Below, piece by piece: positions 8,289 through 14,764 of a stretch of DNA of 35,561 nucleotides. Position numbers and translations under genes: made by a program. This DNA comes from an uncultured Pirellulaceae bacterium (GTDB lineage: Bacteria; Planctomycetota; Planctomycetia; Pirellulales; Pirellulaceae). The notes under the pieces are model-generated. The model saw only the letters and a program-made list of their open reading frames with translations, ran no database searches and had not been told where the DNA came from. Location: positions 1-35,561 of the forward strand of contig CALKCC010000026.1 of the NCBI GenBank assembly GCA_938082855.1. The letters run 5' to 3'. Position 1 is the stretch's first letter. Every line of letters starts with the position of its first letter.

Positions 8289-9322
8289 TGCCTGTGTCAA
8301 ACTTACTTCCCAGCATACTTCCCAGCATGCGTTTCAGTCGTCCAGGTCGTCGAGCCCGACCAACCGTTTCTCTTTGTCTGCTATTGCTCTGTCTATTACT
8401 GACCGGTTGTCCATGGCAATCATACGTACAAAAACACTCGGGGTTACCTCCCGTCGCATTTCAGGGCAAACCGTCTCTGGAACAATTGATGTCGGCGGTC
8501 AACACAACGCAGCTAGTCAAACAATTGCAATCTCAGGGTGCCAAGATCTCCGTTACCGGAGCACCCACACTGAAGGCTCAGTTTGTTGTTGAGCAACCGA
8601 AGAAGTTTCGACTCACAGCTGGGCTGTTTGACTTCACCGCGACTGAAGTTGACTTTGGAAGCAACGAACAACTGGCCTGGTTATGGGTCAAACGACAAGC
8701 AGATCCGGCGGTTATTTTTGTACGCCACGATCAACTGGCAACCACTGCCGCTCGCCATTATTTCCCGATCGACTTAAATTGGATTACTGAAGCCATGGGG
8801 CTTGTCTATCTGGATCCAGCTGGCTTTCATGAGGGTCCCTTCGAGCACCAAAACGGCACTTATGAGGTCCGCACGCGGCTCCAGACGCCATCCGGAGAAG
8901 TCACTCGCAGGATGATTATAGACAATCGATTTGGATGGGTGCTGGAGCAGCATTTAACCCAAGCCAACGGACAGATTTTGGCGAGTGTCAAAGCGTCTGA
9001 ACATAGTTTCTATCCACGGCATGGAGTCTCCTTACCTCACCGAGTTCAAATCCAGTTATTCCCGGGTAGCGAATACCAAATGGCATTCCAAATTGATGTA
9101 CCTCGCTATCAAATCAACAATAACGTCGGAGATGCCAGTCAAATCTGGACGATGCCCGAGTATGACGGGTATCCACAAATCGACTTATCCAAAGTGAATC
9201 CTCCGCAGGCGAGTCAGTACTCACCTCCGACGATCCAACAACGCGTTCCCGCTTCGGTTCCCGGTGCGAATCAATCCCGTATAGCTTCGCCCCGCTACAG
9301 CAGCGACCTTTTAATTCGCTAG
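8288..9322 (+). CDS. Lipoprotein, possible LolA/LolB-like fold
   Basis: 344 aa exported lipoprotein. A basic N-region (RRARP) precedes a long leucine-rich helix ending in the lipobox LLTGC (C41), so the mature protein is lipid-anchored. The body has strand-rich segments such as LKAQFVVEQPKKFRLTAGLFDFTATEVDFGSNEQLAWLWVK, typical of LolA/LolB-like or DUF4292-like lipid-binding beta-sheets; the assignment is from pattern only. The tail after about 310 is low complexity (Pro, Ser, Gln). The start overlaps the preceding stop (TGATG); Met14 is an alternative start closer to the signal peptide. It may serve envelope lipid or lipoprotein traffic under control of the linked sigma factor. Confidence 0.75.
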   Translation: MPVSNLLPSILPSMRFSRPGRRARPTVSLCLLLLCLLLTGCPWQSYVQKHSGLPPVAFQGKPSLEQLMSAVNTTQLVKQLQSQGAKISVTGAPTLKAQFVVEQPKKFRLTAGLFDFTATEVDFGSNEQLAWLWVKRQADPAVIFVRHDQLATTAARHYFPIDLNWITEAMGLVYLDPAGFHEGPFEHQNGTYEVRTRLQTPSGEVTRRMIIDNRFGWVLEQHLTQANGQILASVKASEHSFYPRHGVSLPHRVQIQLFPGSEYQMAFQIDVPRYQINNNVGDASQIWTMPEYDGYPQIDLSKVNPPQASQYSPPTIQQRVPASVPGANQSRIASPRYSSDLLIR

Positions 9323-9342
9323 GATGATTCCCAACTGCGTTA

Positions 9343-9371
9343 TTGCACAATACGGGGATCTGAACTAGAGT
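9343..9371 (+). promoter_or_regulatory. Possible leu leader promoter
   Basis: TTGCAC (9343-9348) and TAGAGT (9366-9371) are separated by exactly 17 nt. They match the sigma-70 consensus at only 3/6 and 4/6 positions. A start near 9378 would give a ~30-nt 5' leader ahead of the leader-peptide ATG. The spacing and place are right; the match is weak. Confidence 0.3.
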
Positions 9372-9409
9372 CAAAGAATACAAGTCCGGCAATTCAAGGA
9401 ACTAATTTA

Positions 9410-9469
9410 ATGCATTCATGCCGATTACTTTTACCGAGCCTATTAGCCGTGCTATTAGCACGAACGTAG
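9410..9469 (+). CDS. leuL: Leucine-rich leader peptide of leuA attenuator
   Basis: A 19-codon frame reads MHSCRLLLPSLLAVLLART and ends in TAG. Seven of 19 residues are leucine, all between residues 6 and 16, encoded by TTA four times, CTA twice and CTT once. AAGGA (9396-9400) lies 9 nt before the ATG, one of the better ribosome sites in this window. An intrinsic terminator follows 37 nt after the stop and leuA is the next gene. This is the arrangement of ribosome-mediated attenuation, comparable in logic (not sequence) to enterobacterial leuL. The last leucine codons sit inside a perfect hairpin, CGTGCT/AGCACG at 9448-9462. It is too short to show codon bias statistically; the position and composition carry the argument. 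Confidence 0.72.
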   Translation: MHSCRLLLPSLLAVLLART

Positions 9470-9509
9470 GGTGTATGTAGTAACCGAATAAGTTCCACAG
9501 CAAGCACCC
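9469..9509 (+). promoter_or_regulatory. Proposed antiterminator pairing of leu attenuator
   Basis: GGGTGT (9469-9474), starting at the last base of the leader stop codon, can pair with GCACCC (9504-9509; five Watson-Crick pairs plus one G-U). The second strand includes half of the terminator's 5' arm, so the two helices exclude each other. A ribosome at the stop codon would cover GGGTGT and let the terminator form; one stalled at the leucine codons 9440-9457 would leave it free. This is inferred from pairing alone. Confidence 0.45.
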
Positions 9510-9534
9510 GAGGCCGACAATCCTCGGGTTTTTT
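9506..9534 (+). terminator. Attenuator terminator upstream of leuA
   Basis: Perfect 8-bp stem ACCCGAGG (9506-9513) and CCTCGGGT (9522-9529) with loop CCGACAAT, followed by six T (9529-9534). It lies between the leucine-rich leader peptide and leuA, so it would end transcription early when leucine is plentiful. It could also be the plain terminator of the upstream sigma-factor operon, but the leader peptide between them favours attenuation. Confidence 0.82.
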
Positions 9535-9592
9535 AATGGTTTTCAGATAGATGTTTTCAAACAGGTTCACAATCAGAAATAGCGGAGAAGGT

Positions 9593-9676
9593 GCTTGTCA
9601 GCGGCATGCAGGCCTCCTGCTTACCGAGTCGGTTTAAGGCCGACATCTGCTTAGCAGAATGGTAACTCTGACAAGC
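9593..9676 (+). ncRNA. Multi-branched structured RNA in leuA leader (riboswitch-like candidate)
   Basis: An 84-nt segment can fold into five perfect helices. P1 is GCTTGTCAG (9593-9601) with CTGACAAGC (9668-9676), 9 bp. P2 is GCAGG/CCTGC (9608-9620). P3 is TTACC (9621-9625) with GGTAA (9661-9665). Inside P3 lie P4, GTCGG/CCGAC (9628-9644), and P5, TCTGC/GCAGA (9646-9658). P1 encloses a junction of P2 and P3, and P3 encloses a junction of P4 and P5. Such nested multi-helix junctions with a long closing stem, in the 5' leader of a biosynthetic gene, are typical of riboswitch aptamers. It matches no class I can recall: no TPP, SAM, FMN, glycine or cobalamin core, and no convincing T-box sequence. 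No covariation is available here, so it stays a candidate. Confidence 0.5.
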
Positions 9677-9708
9677 CGGTTACCTATAGACCGGCATTCC
9701 AATTTTTC
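9661..9708 (+). promoter_or_regulatory. Alternative hairpins next to leuA (possible expression platform)
   Basis: GCCGGT (9675-9680) pairs perfectly with ACCGGC (9690-9695); a T-rich stretch (9703-9707) follows, like a weak terminator. GGTAAC (9661-9666) can instead pair with GTTACC (9679-9684). The first shares bases with the 3' strand of P1, the second with P3, and the two exclude each other. This could couple the upstream fold to leuA expression. Confidence 0.35.
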
Positions 9709-9730
9709 TTGTTTGAAACTAGATAGACTA

Positions 9731-11260
9731 ATGAGTGAATCTCGAAATATAACCATTTTTGACACCACGCTTCGTGACGGTGAACAGTCTCCTGGCTGTA
9801 GTATGAATCTGGCTGAAAAGCTGGAGCTTGCTCAGGCCTTAATTGACTTGGGCGTTGACGTCATGGAAGCCGGTTTTCCAATTGCCTCTCCTGGTGACTT
9901 TGAAGCCGTAAGAGAAATCAGTAGCACCATGCAAGGCACGACTTTCTGCGGTCTGGCTCGCTGTAGTGATAAAGATATTGATCGCGCCTGGGAAGCGTTA
10001 AAACACGCCGAACGTAGTCGGATCCACGTATTTCTGGCTACCAGTGCTATTCATCGCGAATTCAAATTGAAAATGACTCGCGAGCAAATTATTGCTCGGG
10101 CTGTCGAGGGAGTCTCACGAGCTCACAGTTACTGTGACGACATCGAATTTTCTCCAGAAGACGCTGCTCGAACAGAACATGATTTCCTATGTGAGGTGGT
10201 GGAAGCCGCAATTGCAGCGGGCGCATCTACCATCAACATCCCGGACACTGTGGGCTATGCCACGCCGCAACAAATGGGCGAGACCATCTCGATGCTTTTC
10301 AATCGGGTACCCAACATTGATCAGGCGGTAATCAGCATTCATTGCCATAACGACTTGGGATTGGCCGTTGCCAATAGTCTGGCGGCCGTACAAAACGGAG
10401 CCGGACAAATTGAGTGTACGGTCAATGGCATTGGTGAACGAGCTGGTAACTGTTCACTCGAAGAAGTCGTGATGGCTCTGAAGACGCGTCAGGATTTCTA
10501 TAATCTGGAAACCAACATAAATACGCATCGTCTGGTTCCCACTAGCCGACTGCTGACTTCGATCACAGGGATGGCTGTGCAGCGTAACAAAGCGATTGTG
10601 GGGCAAAATGCGTTTGCTCACGAAGCTGGAATTCATCAGGACGGAATGCTCAAGGAGCGTACGACGTATGAAATCATGCGTCCGGAAGATGTGGGATTAT
10701 CGAAAACCGACTTGGTTCTAGGTAAACACTCAGGCCGAGCTGCTTTGGGAGATCGAGCCCGTGAACTGGGTTATCATCTTACTGGCGAACAGTTACAGGA
10801 AGTCTTTGAAGAATTCAAAAAACTGGCCGATAAGAAGAAAGAAATCTACGACGGTGATATTCACGCATTAATCCAGCAGCGAATTCATGGTGGAGAAGCT
10901 GAAGGAGGATGGACTCTGGTCTCGTTTGATGTGAAATCGAGCTCGGGAGCAACTCCTGAGTGTAAGCTGACACTCGCTCGGGACGGCCAGGAAGTCACGG
11001 AAGAAGTGGCGGCTGGCGATGGTCCGATCGACGCAGCGTTTTGGGCGATTGAAAAAATCACCGGATTGGAGATTACTTGTAAGGACTATCAGGTACGAAG
11101 TGCCACATTGGGTCGCGACGCGATTGGTGAAGTACTTGTGGAAGTTGACTATGGCGGGAATGTCTATCGGGGACGAGGGACATCAACCGATACAGTGGAG
11201 TCGACAATTCAGGCAATCTTAGATGCGGTTAACCGTATCGAGAACCAATCTAAGTCATAG
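9731..11260 (+). CDS. leuA: 2-isopropylmalate synthase
   Basis: First committed enzyme of leucine synthesis: acetyl-CoA plus 2-oxoisovalerate to 2-isopropylmalate, cytosolic. The HMGL-like TIM barrel has [13 protein letters not shown] (residues 10-22, catalytic Arg and metal Asp), [19 protein letters not shown] (metal His pair) and NGIGERAGN, then GIHQDGMLK of the linker. The C-terminal third (about 390-509) is the LeuA dimerisation/regulatory domain that binds leucine for feedback inhibition. 509 aa is the normal length of the bacterial long form. The frame is open back to an ATG at 9659, but that lies inside the structured leader, and the family N-terminus begins at ATG 9731. Expression is probably controlled by the leader peptide/terminator and possibly by the second RNA fold. 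Confidence 0.95.
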   Translation: MSESRNITIFDTTLRDGEQSPGCSMNLAEKLELAQALIDLGVDVMEAGFPIASPGDFEAVREISSTMQGTTFCGLARCSDKDIDRAWEALKHAERSRIHVFLATSAIHREFKLKMTREQIIARAVEGVSRAHSYCDDIEFSPEDAARTEHDFLCEVVEAAIAAGASTINIPDTVGYATPQQMGETISMLFNRVPNIDQAVISIHCHNDLGLAVANSLAAVQNGAGQIECTVNGIGERAGNCSLEEVVMALKTRQDFYNLETNINTHRLVPTSRLLTSITGMAVQRNKAIVGQNAFAHEAGIHQDGMLKERTTYEIMRPEDVGLSKTDLVLGKHSGRAALGDRARELGYHLTGEQLQEVFEEFKKLADKKKEIYDGDIHALIQQRIHGGEAEGGWTLVSFDVKSSSGATPECKLTLARDGQEVTEEVAAGDGPIDAAFWAIEKITGLEITCKDYQVRSATLGRDAIGEVLVEVDYGGNVYRGRGTSTDTVESTIQAILDAVNRIENQSKS

Positions 11261-11287
11261 GAAGGAATGGTTTGAGAAAACCATGGG

Positions 11288-11332
11288 CGCTATTCTTGGA
11301 GGCAACTTCGAGTTGCGGTAAGATAGCGTTTT
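11288..11332 (+). terminator. Intrinsic terminator of leuA
   Basis: Two-part stem: CGCTATTCTT (11288-11297) pairs with AAGATAGCG (11320-11328) with one bulged base, and the inner GCAACT/AGTTGC helix (11302-11316) caps it with loop TCG. Four T follow (11329-11332). It lies between leuA and tRNA-Leu, suggesting the tRNA has its own transcript or is reached only by read-through. Confidence 0.65.
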
Positions 11333-11351
11333 GAATAAGCCAATTGAAATG

Positions 11352-11438
11352 GGCCGAGTGGCGGAATTGGCAGACGCTCAGGATTTAAAATCCTGTGTCC
11401 GTTAGGACGTGCGGGTTCGAGTCCCGCCTCGGCTACCA
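11352..11438 (+). tRNA. tRNA-Leu (anticodon UAA), CCA encoded
   Basis: Class II tRNA with long variable arm. The acceptor GGCCGAG pairs with CTCGGCT (G1-U72 wobble), followed by discriminator A and an encoded CCA. The anticodon stem CAGGA/TCCTG encloses loop TTTAAAA, giving anticodon UAA, which reads UUA and UUG. The T arm is GCGGGTTCGAGTCCCGC. The A36-A37-A38 loop is a MiaA-type isopentenylation site. It lies 91 nt after leuA, whose leader uses UUA four times. Confidence 0.97.
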
Positions 11439-11470
11439 TTTCATATCTAGATATCTTTTCTACTGGCGAC

Positions 11471-11557
11471 GAGCTTCGGCCGTCCGGCCTACGCTGTTTT
11501 GTTGTAGCCACCTGCTCCGACTTCGTCCTCCTTCGTCGGACTACGACGGACAAGCTC
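11471..11557. repeat. GC-rich 87-bp intergenic element, copy 1
   Basis: Begins GAGCTTCGGCCGTCCGGCC and ends GACTACGACGGACAAGCTC, so its ends are inverted (GAGCTT/AAGCTC). The internal TCCGAC..GTCGGA arms can form a hairpin. Near-identical copies stand at 12875 and 13369 (same orientation) and 16801-16881 (opposite), with fragments at 18827 and about 20408. It has no coding capacity and resembles a non-autonomous mobile palindromic element. Confidence 0.85.
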
Positions 11558-11580
11558 CCTTACTCTGCAACTCAGGCTGG

Positions 11581-11676
11581 CCAATTGTTTAACTGTTTAA
11601 CTGTCTAACTGTCTAACTGTCTAATTGTTTAACTGGCCAACTGGCTAACTGGCCAACTGGTTAAATGGTTAAATGG
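11581..11676. repeat. Degenerate 8-bp tandem repeat array, copy 1
   Basis: Twelve consecutive 8-bp units: CCAATTGT, TTAACTGT twice, CTAACTGT twice, CTAATTGT, then TTAACTGG, CCAACTGG, CTAACTGG, CCAACTGG and TTAAATGG twice. It lies just past the stop of the phosphate transporter (reading on that gene's strand). Arrays with the same units follow at 12967, 13532, 16571, 18727 and 20239. Confidence 0.88.
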
Positions 11677-11686
11677 AATACTTTTT

Positions 11687-12715
11687 CTATCCCCAGACTT
11701 TATTTAGCACAGGCAAGGTCACAAGCAGGTAGGCGATGCCGCCGAGCAAAGCACCGATTGGGAGCGTGACGAGCCATGATCCCAGGATCTTTTGAATCAC
11801 CTTCCATTGGCCCTGTCGAGTTACCGTTCCGATACCGAATAAGGATCCACAACTTACGTGTGTCGTCGATACTGGCATCCCCAGGCGGCTGGCAAAGATT
11901 ACTATCAAACTCGTTGTCAAATTAGCCGTAAAACCCTGTCCGTGATTCATTTCTGTAATCTTCTTAGACATTGTTTCCGCTACACGCCTGGCACTAATCA
12001 CTCCGCCAACAGCGATCACTAACCCTACTAGCGCTGTACTCGTAAACTGGCTTATCGACCCGGTTAACAAGAACAAAGCCGCAATCTTGGGCGTGTCATT
12101 TAACCCTCGAGCGAAACTAACCGCTCCGGCTGATAGAAAGTGCATGCGATTCAGCAATGGCCCCGCTTCTAGTCCAGCTATCTGGCCTACATACTTAGTT
12201 TTAGCTTCTCCTTCTGACCGGATTCCTGCCTTACGTCTACACCAGGAAAACAGTGGATACATCCAAGCGGTAACCAAAAATGCTAATACCGGACTTACTA
12301 ATAACGGTATCACGAATCCGCTTCCCAATTCTTCAAACTCGATCGCCGAATCCGCCATCCAGCCCGCTCCCACAAGTGCGCCAACTAAGCTGTGTGTTGT
12401 GGAAACCGGCATGCCAATTCTGGTTGCCAGCAACACGGTTAACCCTGCCCCAAAAGCAACTGCCGCTCCATATTCGGCGGTCGCGGCCAGTTCAGGACTT
12501 ACCAGGCCTTTTCCGGAAAAGCTTTTAAGCAGAGTCTCGGCTAAGAAGACAGCTGTGATGGAACCCAAGAACGTCGTGATCGTCGCCCAACCCAATGCCT
12601 TTCGGTAGTGCGTCGTGCCACTACCAAACAGAGTTGCAACTCCTTTGAAGTTGTCATTTGATCCATTGGCGTAGGCTAAGCCGAGCGTCGCTAATAGGAT
12701 GATCACAATAGACAT
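11687..12715 (-). CDS. PiT-family inorganic phosphate transporter
   Basis: 342-aa integral membrane protein, low-affinity metal-phosphate/H+ or Na+ symporter of the inner membrane. The two inverted halves of the PiT fold are visible. The N-terminal signature is ANGSNDNFKGVATLFGSGT (residues 16-34) and the C-terminal one is FARGLNDTPKIAALF. Each half also has GMPVSTTH (GMPVSTTHSLVGALVGAG and GMPVSTTHVSCGSLFGIG), the ion-binding signature. About ten hydrophobic helices surround a short cytoplasmic loop (SWCRRKAGIRSEGEAKTKY). No PhoU-like partner is adjacent, unlike many pit loci. ATG 12715 is the natural start. Its 3' end runs into repeat arrays. Confidence 0.93.
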   Translation of the reverse strand: MSIVIILLATLGLAYANGSNDNFKGVATLFGSGTTHYRKALGWATITTFLGSITAVFLAETLLKSFSGKGLVSPELAATAEYGAAVAFGAGLTVLLATRIGMPVSTTHSLVGALVGAGWMADSAIEFEELGSGFVIPLLVSPVLAFLVTAWMYPLFSWCRRKAGIRSEGEAKTKYVGQIAGLEAGPLLNRMHFLSAGAVSFARGLNDTPKIAALFLLTGSISQFTSTALVGLVIAVGGVISARRVAETMSKKITEMNHGQGFTANLTTSLIVIFASRLGMPVSTTHVSCGSLFGIGTVTRQGQWKVIQKILGSWLVTLPIGALLGGIAYLLVTLPVLNKVWG

Positions 12716-12874
12716 GATTAAATTATTTTGAAGACACCATTTATGAAGGCTATTGGAAAAAGTTCCTGAACAATAACTGTCGGAAATGCGGCTTCCAACT
12801 AAGCAACTATGTTACCAATGATGACGAAAATCAAGTCTGTAATTCAGAAAGGACAAGTAGCGGATTTGGCACTC

Positions 12875-12961
12875 AAGCTTCGGCCGTCCGGCCTACGCCG
12901 TTTTGTTGTAACCACCTGATCCGACTTCGTCCTCCTTCGTCGGACTACGACGGACAAGCTT
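12875..12961. repeat. GC-rich 87-bp intergenic element, copy 2
   Basis: Same element and orientation as at 11471, differing in a few bases (ACCACCTGATCCGAC here versus GCCACCTGCTCCGAC). It begins AAGCTTCGGCCG and ends GACGGACAAGCT, followed directly by a run of T and the next 8-bp array. The gap 12716-12874 between it and the transporter gene holds the transporter promoter region; no clear -35/-10 was seen. Confidence 0.85.
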
Positions 12962-12966
12962 TTTTT

Positions 12967-13148
12967 ACATTTAACCATTTAGCCAATTAGCCAATTAGCC
13001 AGTTAACCATGTATCATTGGACATTTTTTCATTAGACATTGTCCATTGAGCTAAATGACAATTGTCTAATTGTTTAATTGTTTAACTGTCTAATTGGCCA
13101 ACTGGTTAAATGGTTAAATGGTTAAATGGCTAAATGGCTAAATGGTCA
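12967..13148. repeat. Palindromic 8-bp repeat element, copy 2
   Basis: The most complete copy: a left arm of AACCATTT/AGCCAATT-type units (12967-13010), a core CATGTATCATTGGACATTTT (from 13009) continuing to about 13055, and a right arm of the complementary AATTGTTT/AACTGGTT/AAATGGTT units (13060-13148). The arms are inverted relative to each other, so the whole can form a long imperfect hairpin. The right end overlaps the stop codon of the minus-strand zinc-ribbon gene. Confidence 0.85.
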
Positions 13149-13343
13149 AACGTTCACCCACCAGTCAACAAGTAGATTCAGGATGCCCAGAGCCAGGATG
13201 GCGATGAGCAATAGCAGAGCGTAAACCAACCGGGGATGGACGCTTGGCTTAGGCTTTAGCGAAGCCGTGCAGACCGGACAGCGTTCTGAATCAACTGGCA
13301 CTGCCTGCTTACACGATTCACAATTCTTGGTTTGTTCTAACAA
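13146..13343 (-). CDS. Small zinc-ribbon protein with C-terminal membrane helix
   Basis: 65 aa: an N-terminal CxxC pair (C8, C11 in NCESCKQ) and a second pair (CPVC) make a zinc ribbon, then a basic-proline stretch (KPKPSVHPR), then one hydrophobic helix LVYALLLLIAILALGILNLL. So it is a tail-anchored cytosolic zinc ribbon. There is no ATG; TTG 13343 is the best start, with no clear ribosome site, and the 5' flank is repeat DNA. The stop TGA is the first part of the neighbouring 8-bp repeat array. The layout resembles the larger protein at 14112. Function unknown; it may be a degenerate gene. Confidence 0.55.
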   Translation of the reverse strand: MLEQTKNCESCKQAVPVDSERCPVCTASLKPKPSVHPRLVYALLLLIAILALGILNLLVDWWVNV

Positions 13344-13368
13344 CTGCTTAACCAGTTAAGGGATAAAG

Positions 13369-13526
13369 GAGCTTCGGCCGTCCGGCCTACGCATTTATTT
13401 TGTGCAGCCTCGGATCCGACTTCGTCCTCCTTCGTCGGACTACGACGGACAAGCTCCCTGGTTCTATAGCAAAAGGCGGAGTTTATCCGCCGAAGCCTGA
13501 AAGGCATAGGTGGAACGGACAAGCTC
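13369..13526. repeat. Composite GC-rich element (158 bp)
   Basis: An 87-bp element (13369-13455) continues into a second module, GGCGGAGTTTATCCGCC..GGTGGAACGGACAAGCTC, so both modules end in GGACAAGCTC. The second module contains a stable hairpin GGCGGA/TCCGCC. The same composite, in reverse orientation, is at 16725-16881. Confidence 0.85.
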
Positions 13527-13531
13527 TTTTT

Positions 13532-13608
13532 ACATTTAACCAATTAACCGTTTAACCACTTAGCCATGCATCATTGGACATTTTTTCATTAGACATTGCT
13601 CATTGGTG
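13532..13608. repeat. Palindromic 8-bp repeat element, half copy
   Basis: Left arm (CATTTAACCAATTAACCGTTTAACC) and core (GCATCATTGGACATTTTTTC) of the palindromic element, without the right arm. The core ends at about 13608, exactly where the TolC-like remnant begins to read as protein. Confidence 0.75.
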
Positions 13609-13937
13609 TATTGCGAAGATACACCATCCTCATCCCAATACTCCCAACCTTCATATTCATCGACTCGATGCATATAGCGATTGGAATCTTCATCATCGGT
13701 GGGACGCTCGATTTCAGTCCCCTGAGCGTCATCATAGAAACGACTACGCTCATCCACAGCGACACTGTAGTTTTCTAATTTCCAACGTTCATCGCCCGCA
13801 CGTTCGGCAATGGTACTCAGAGCTTCCTGATCCGCTTCACGCAAATAATTTCTATCCGCGCAACCAACCAACACTGAAAAAATCAGTGCCATGGTTGAAA
13901 CGCCAATGATATTGCGGATGTGGTTTTTGTAAATCAT
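13560..13937 (-). pseudogene. Truncated N-terminus of a planctomycete TolC-family lipoprotein
   Basis: Start ATG 13937 gives a lipoprotein signal ending LVGC and then DRNYLREADQEALSTIAERA, DERWKLENYSVAVDERSRFYD, DSNRYMHRVDEYEGWEYWDEDG. This is the N-terminal pattern of large planctomycete outer-membrane efflux (TolC-like) lipoproteins (ADR.YLREAD.EAY..VAEK, DPRSRM.D, HRYMH.VDG..GW..W). Those proteins continue for several hundred residues; here the similarity stops and the last ~14 residues (from TNEQ onward) are encoded by repeat DNA (13560-13608). It is best explained as a gene cut off by repeat insertion or deletion. It might still produce a short lipoprotein. An in-frame start at 14003 adds 22 residues that do not look like a signal peptide. 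Confidence 0.55.
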
Positions 13938-14111
13938 ATAGCAGTTTTTGAATCGGTTCTGCGCAAAATGTTTTAAACTATGCGCAGCGGTAGGCATTTC
14001 CAAGTTACCCGTCCTGCTCTCAAATCGCTCAAAACTGCTGATTCCCTTACCTTATTTCCGCTTACTAGTCATATCTTCCAATAAAATCTCGACCTTCTGG
14101 GGGGGGGCAAC

Positions 14112-14555
14112 ATGTGGGGACAAAACCGAGATCCTTGGGACGCTTATCACCGAGCAGTTGAGGAATCGAAAAGGCGAATCAAGGCCGAAAAAGTCCATGC
14201 TATTCAGCGGCGGCTGACTGAAAAACGACGGATTGCGCGGTTACCCAATTGCCCTACCTGCGGTGAGAAGTGTGAATACAACTCACCTCATTGCGTCAGT
14301 TGCAATCAGGAATTGGTTTGGGCCGAATACTTAGTTGGCGTGCCTGGTGACGAAGTGCAGCTTCACCAGCAGCTAACGATGGATGAAAAGAAATACCATA
14401 AAAGACGGGAGAAACGACGAGCAATCCGGAAGAAGTACGCCGATCGGAATTCTCGATTAGAGTCACAACAGCTGATAATTTTCCTCGTCTTACTCACCAT
14501 TGCAATCGTCGGATTGTTCTTCTTATGGCCTCAGCTAAAACTGTATCTAAGGTGA
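14112..14555 (+). CDS. Zinc-ribbon protein with C-terminal membrane helix
   Basis: 147 aa. A basic coiled or helical N-terminus (AYHRAVEESKRRIKAEKVHAIQRRLTEKRR) is followed by a zinc ribbon of two CxxC knuckles (CPTC and CVSC), a charged helix and a C-terminal membrane anchor QLIIFLVLLTIAIVGLFFLW. Thus a tail-anchored cytosolic zinc-ribbon protein. I recognise no named family. The ATG is preceded by nine consecutive G (14099-14107) four bases away, which would act as ribosome site. It has the same architecture as the 65-aa protein at 13146. Function unknown. Confidence 0.75.
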   Translation: MWGQNRDPWDAYHRAVEESKRRIKAEKVHAIQRRLTEKRRIARLPNCPTCGEKCEYNSPHCVSCNQELVWAEYLVGVPGDEVQLHQQLTMDEKKYHKRREKRRAIRKKYADRNSRLESQQLIIFLVLLTIAIVGLFFLWPQLKLYLR

Positions 14556-14764
14556 TGCAGCTTTTACTAAACGCGGCTTTAGGGGATGCGGACTTCGAGG
14601 TTATGAAGCCTGACCCGAATTACAAAGAGCGAACTAGCAAGTAACAGCTCGTTCTTTTCTCTTGCTGAACACTTTCTCATGAGTTTTCTTTGTTTTTCTC
14701 CGATACCAAAAAGTGGTACAATCCACAGTGAACCGTATATATCTATTACCGATGGAGCATCATC

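Noticed and set aside
9593-9676. Structured leader as a tRNA-like or T-box RNA
   Set aside because: No anticodon or T-arm pattern, P2 and P5 have 3-nt loops, and the T-box consensus is not present beyond a chance TGGTA.
9659-9730. Longer leuA start at ATG 9659
   Set aside because: It lies inside the structured leader and the 24 added residues are not family-like; the LeuA N-terminus begins at ATG 9731.
11352-11438. Integration (att) site at tRNA-Leu followed by a genomic island
   Set aside because: The repeat-rich zone starts just after the tRNA, but no integrase and no repeated tRNA 3' end was found in the window.
11581-13148. 8-bp arrays as CRISPR
   Set aside because: Units are 8 bp, contiguous and degenerate, with no spacers and no cas genes.
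14555-14644. 29-codon frame overlapping the zinc-ribbon stop (TGATG)
   Set aside because: Coupling geometry is good, but the product shows no motif and no conservation can be judged; too weak to list.
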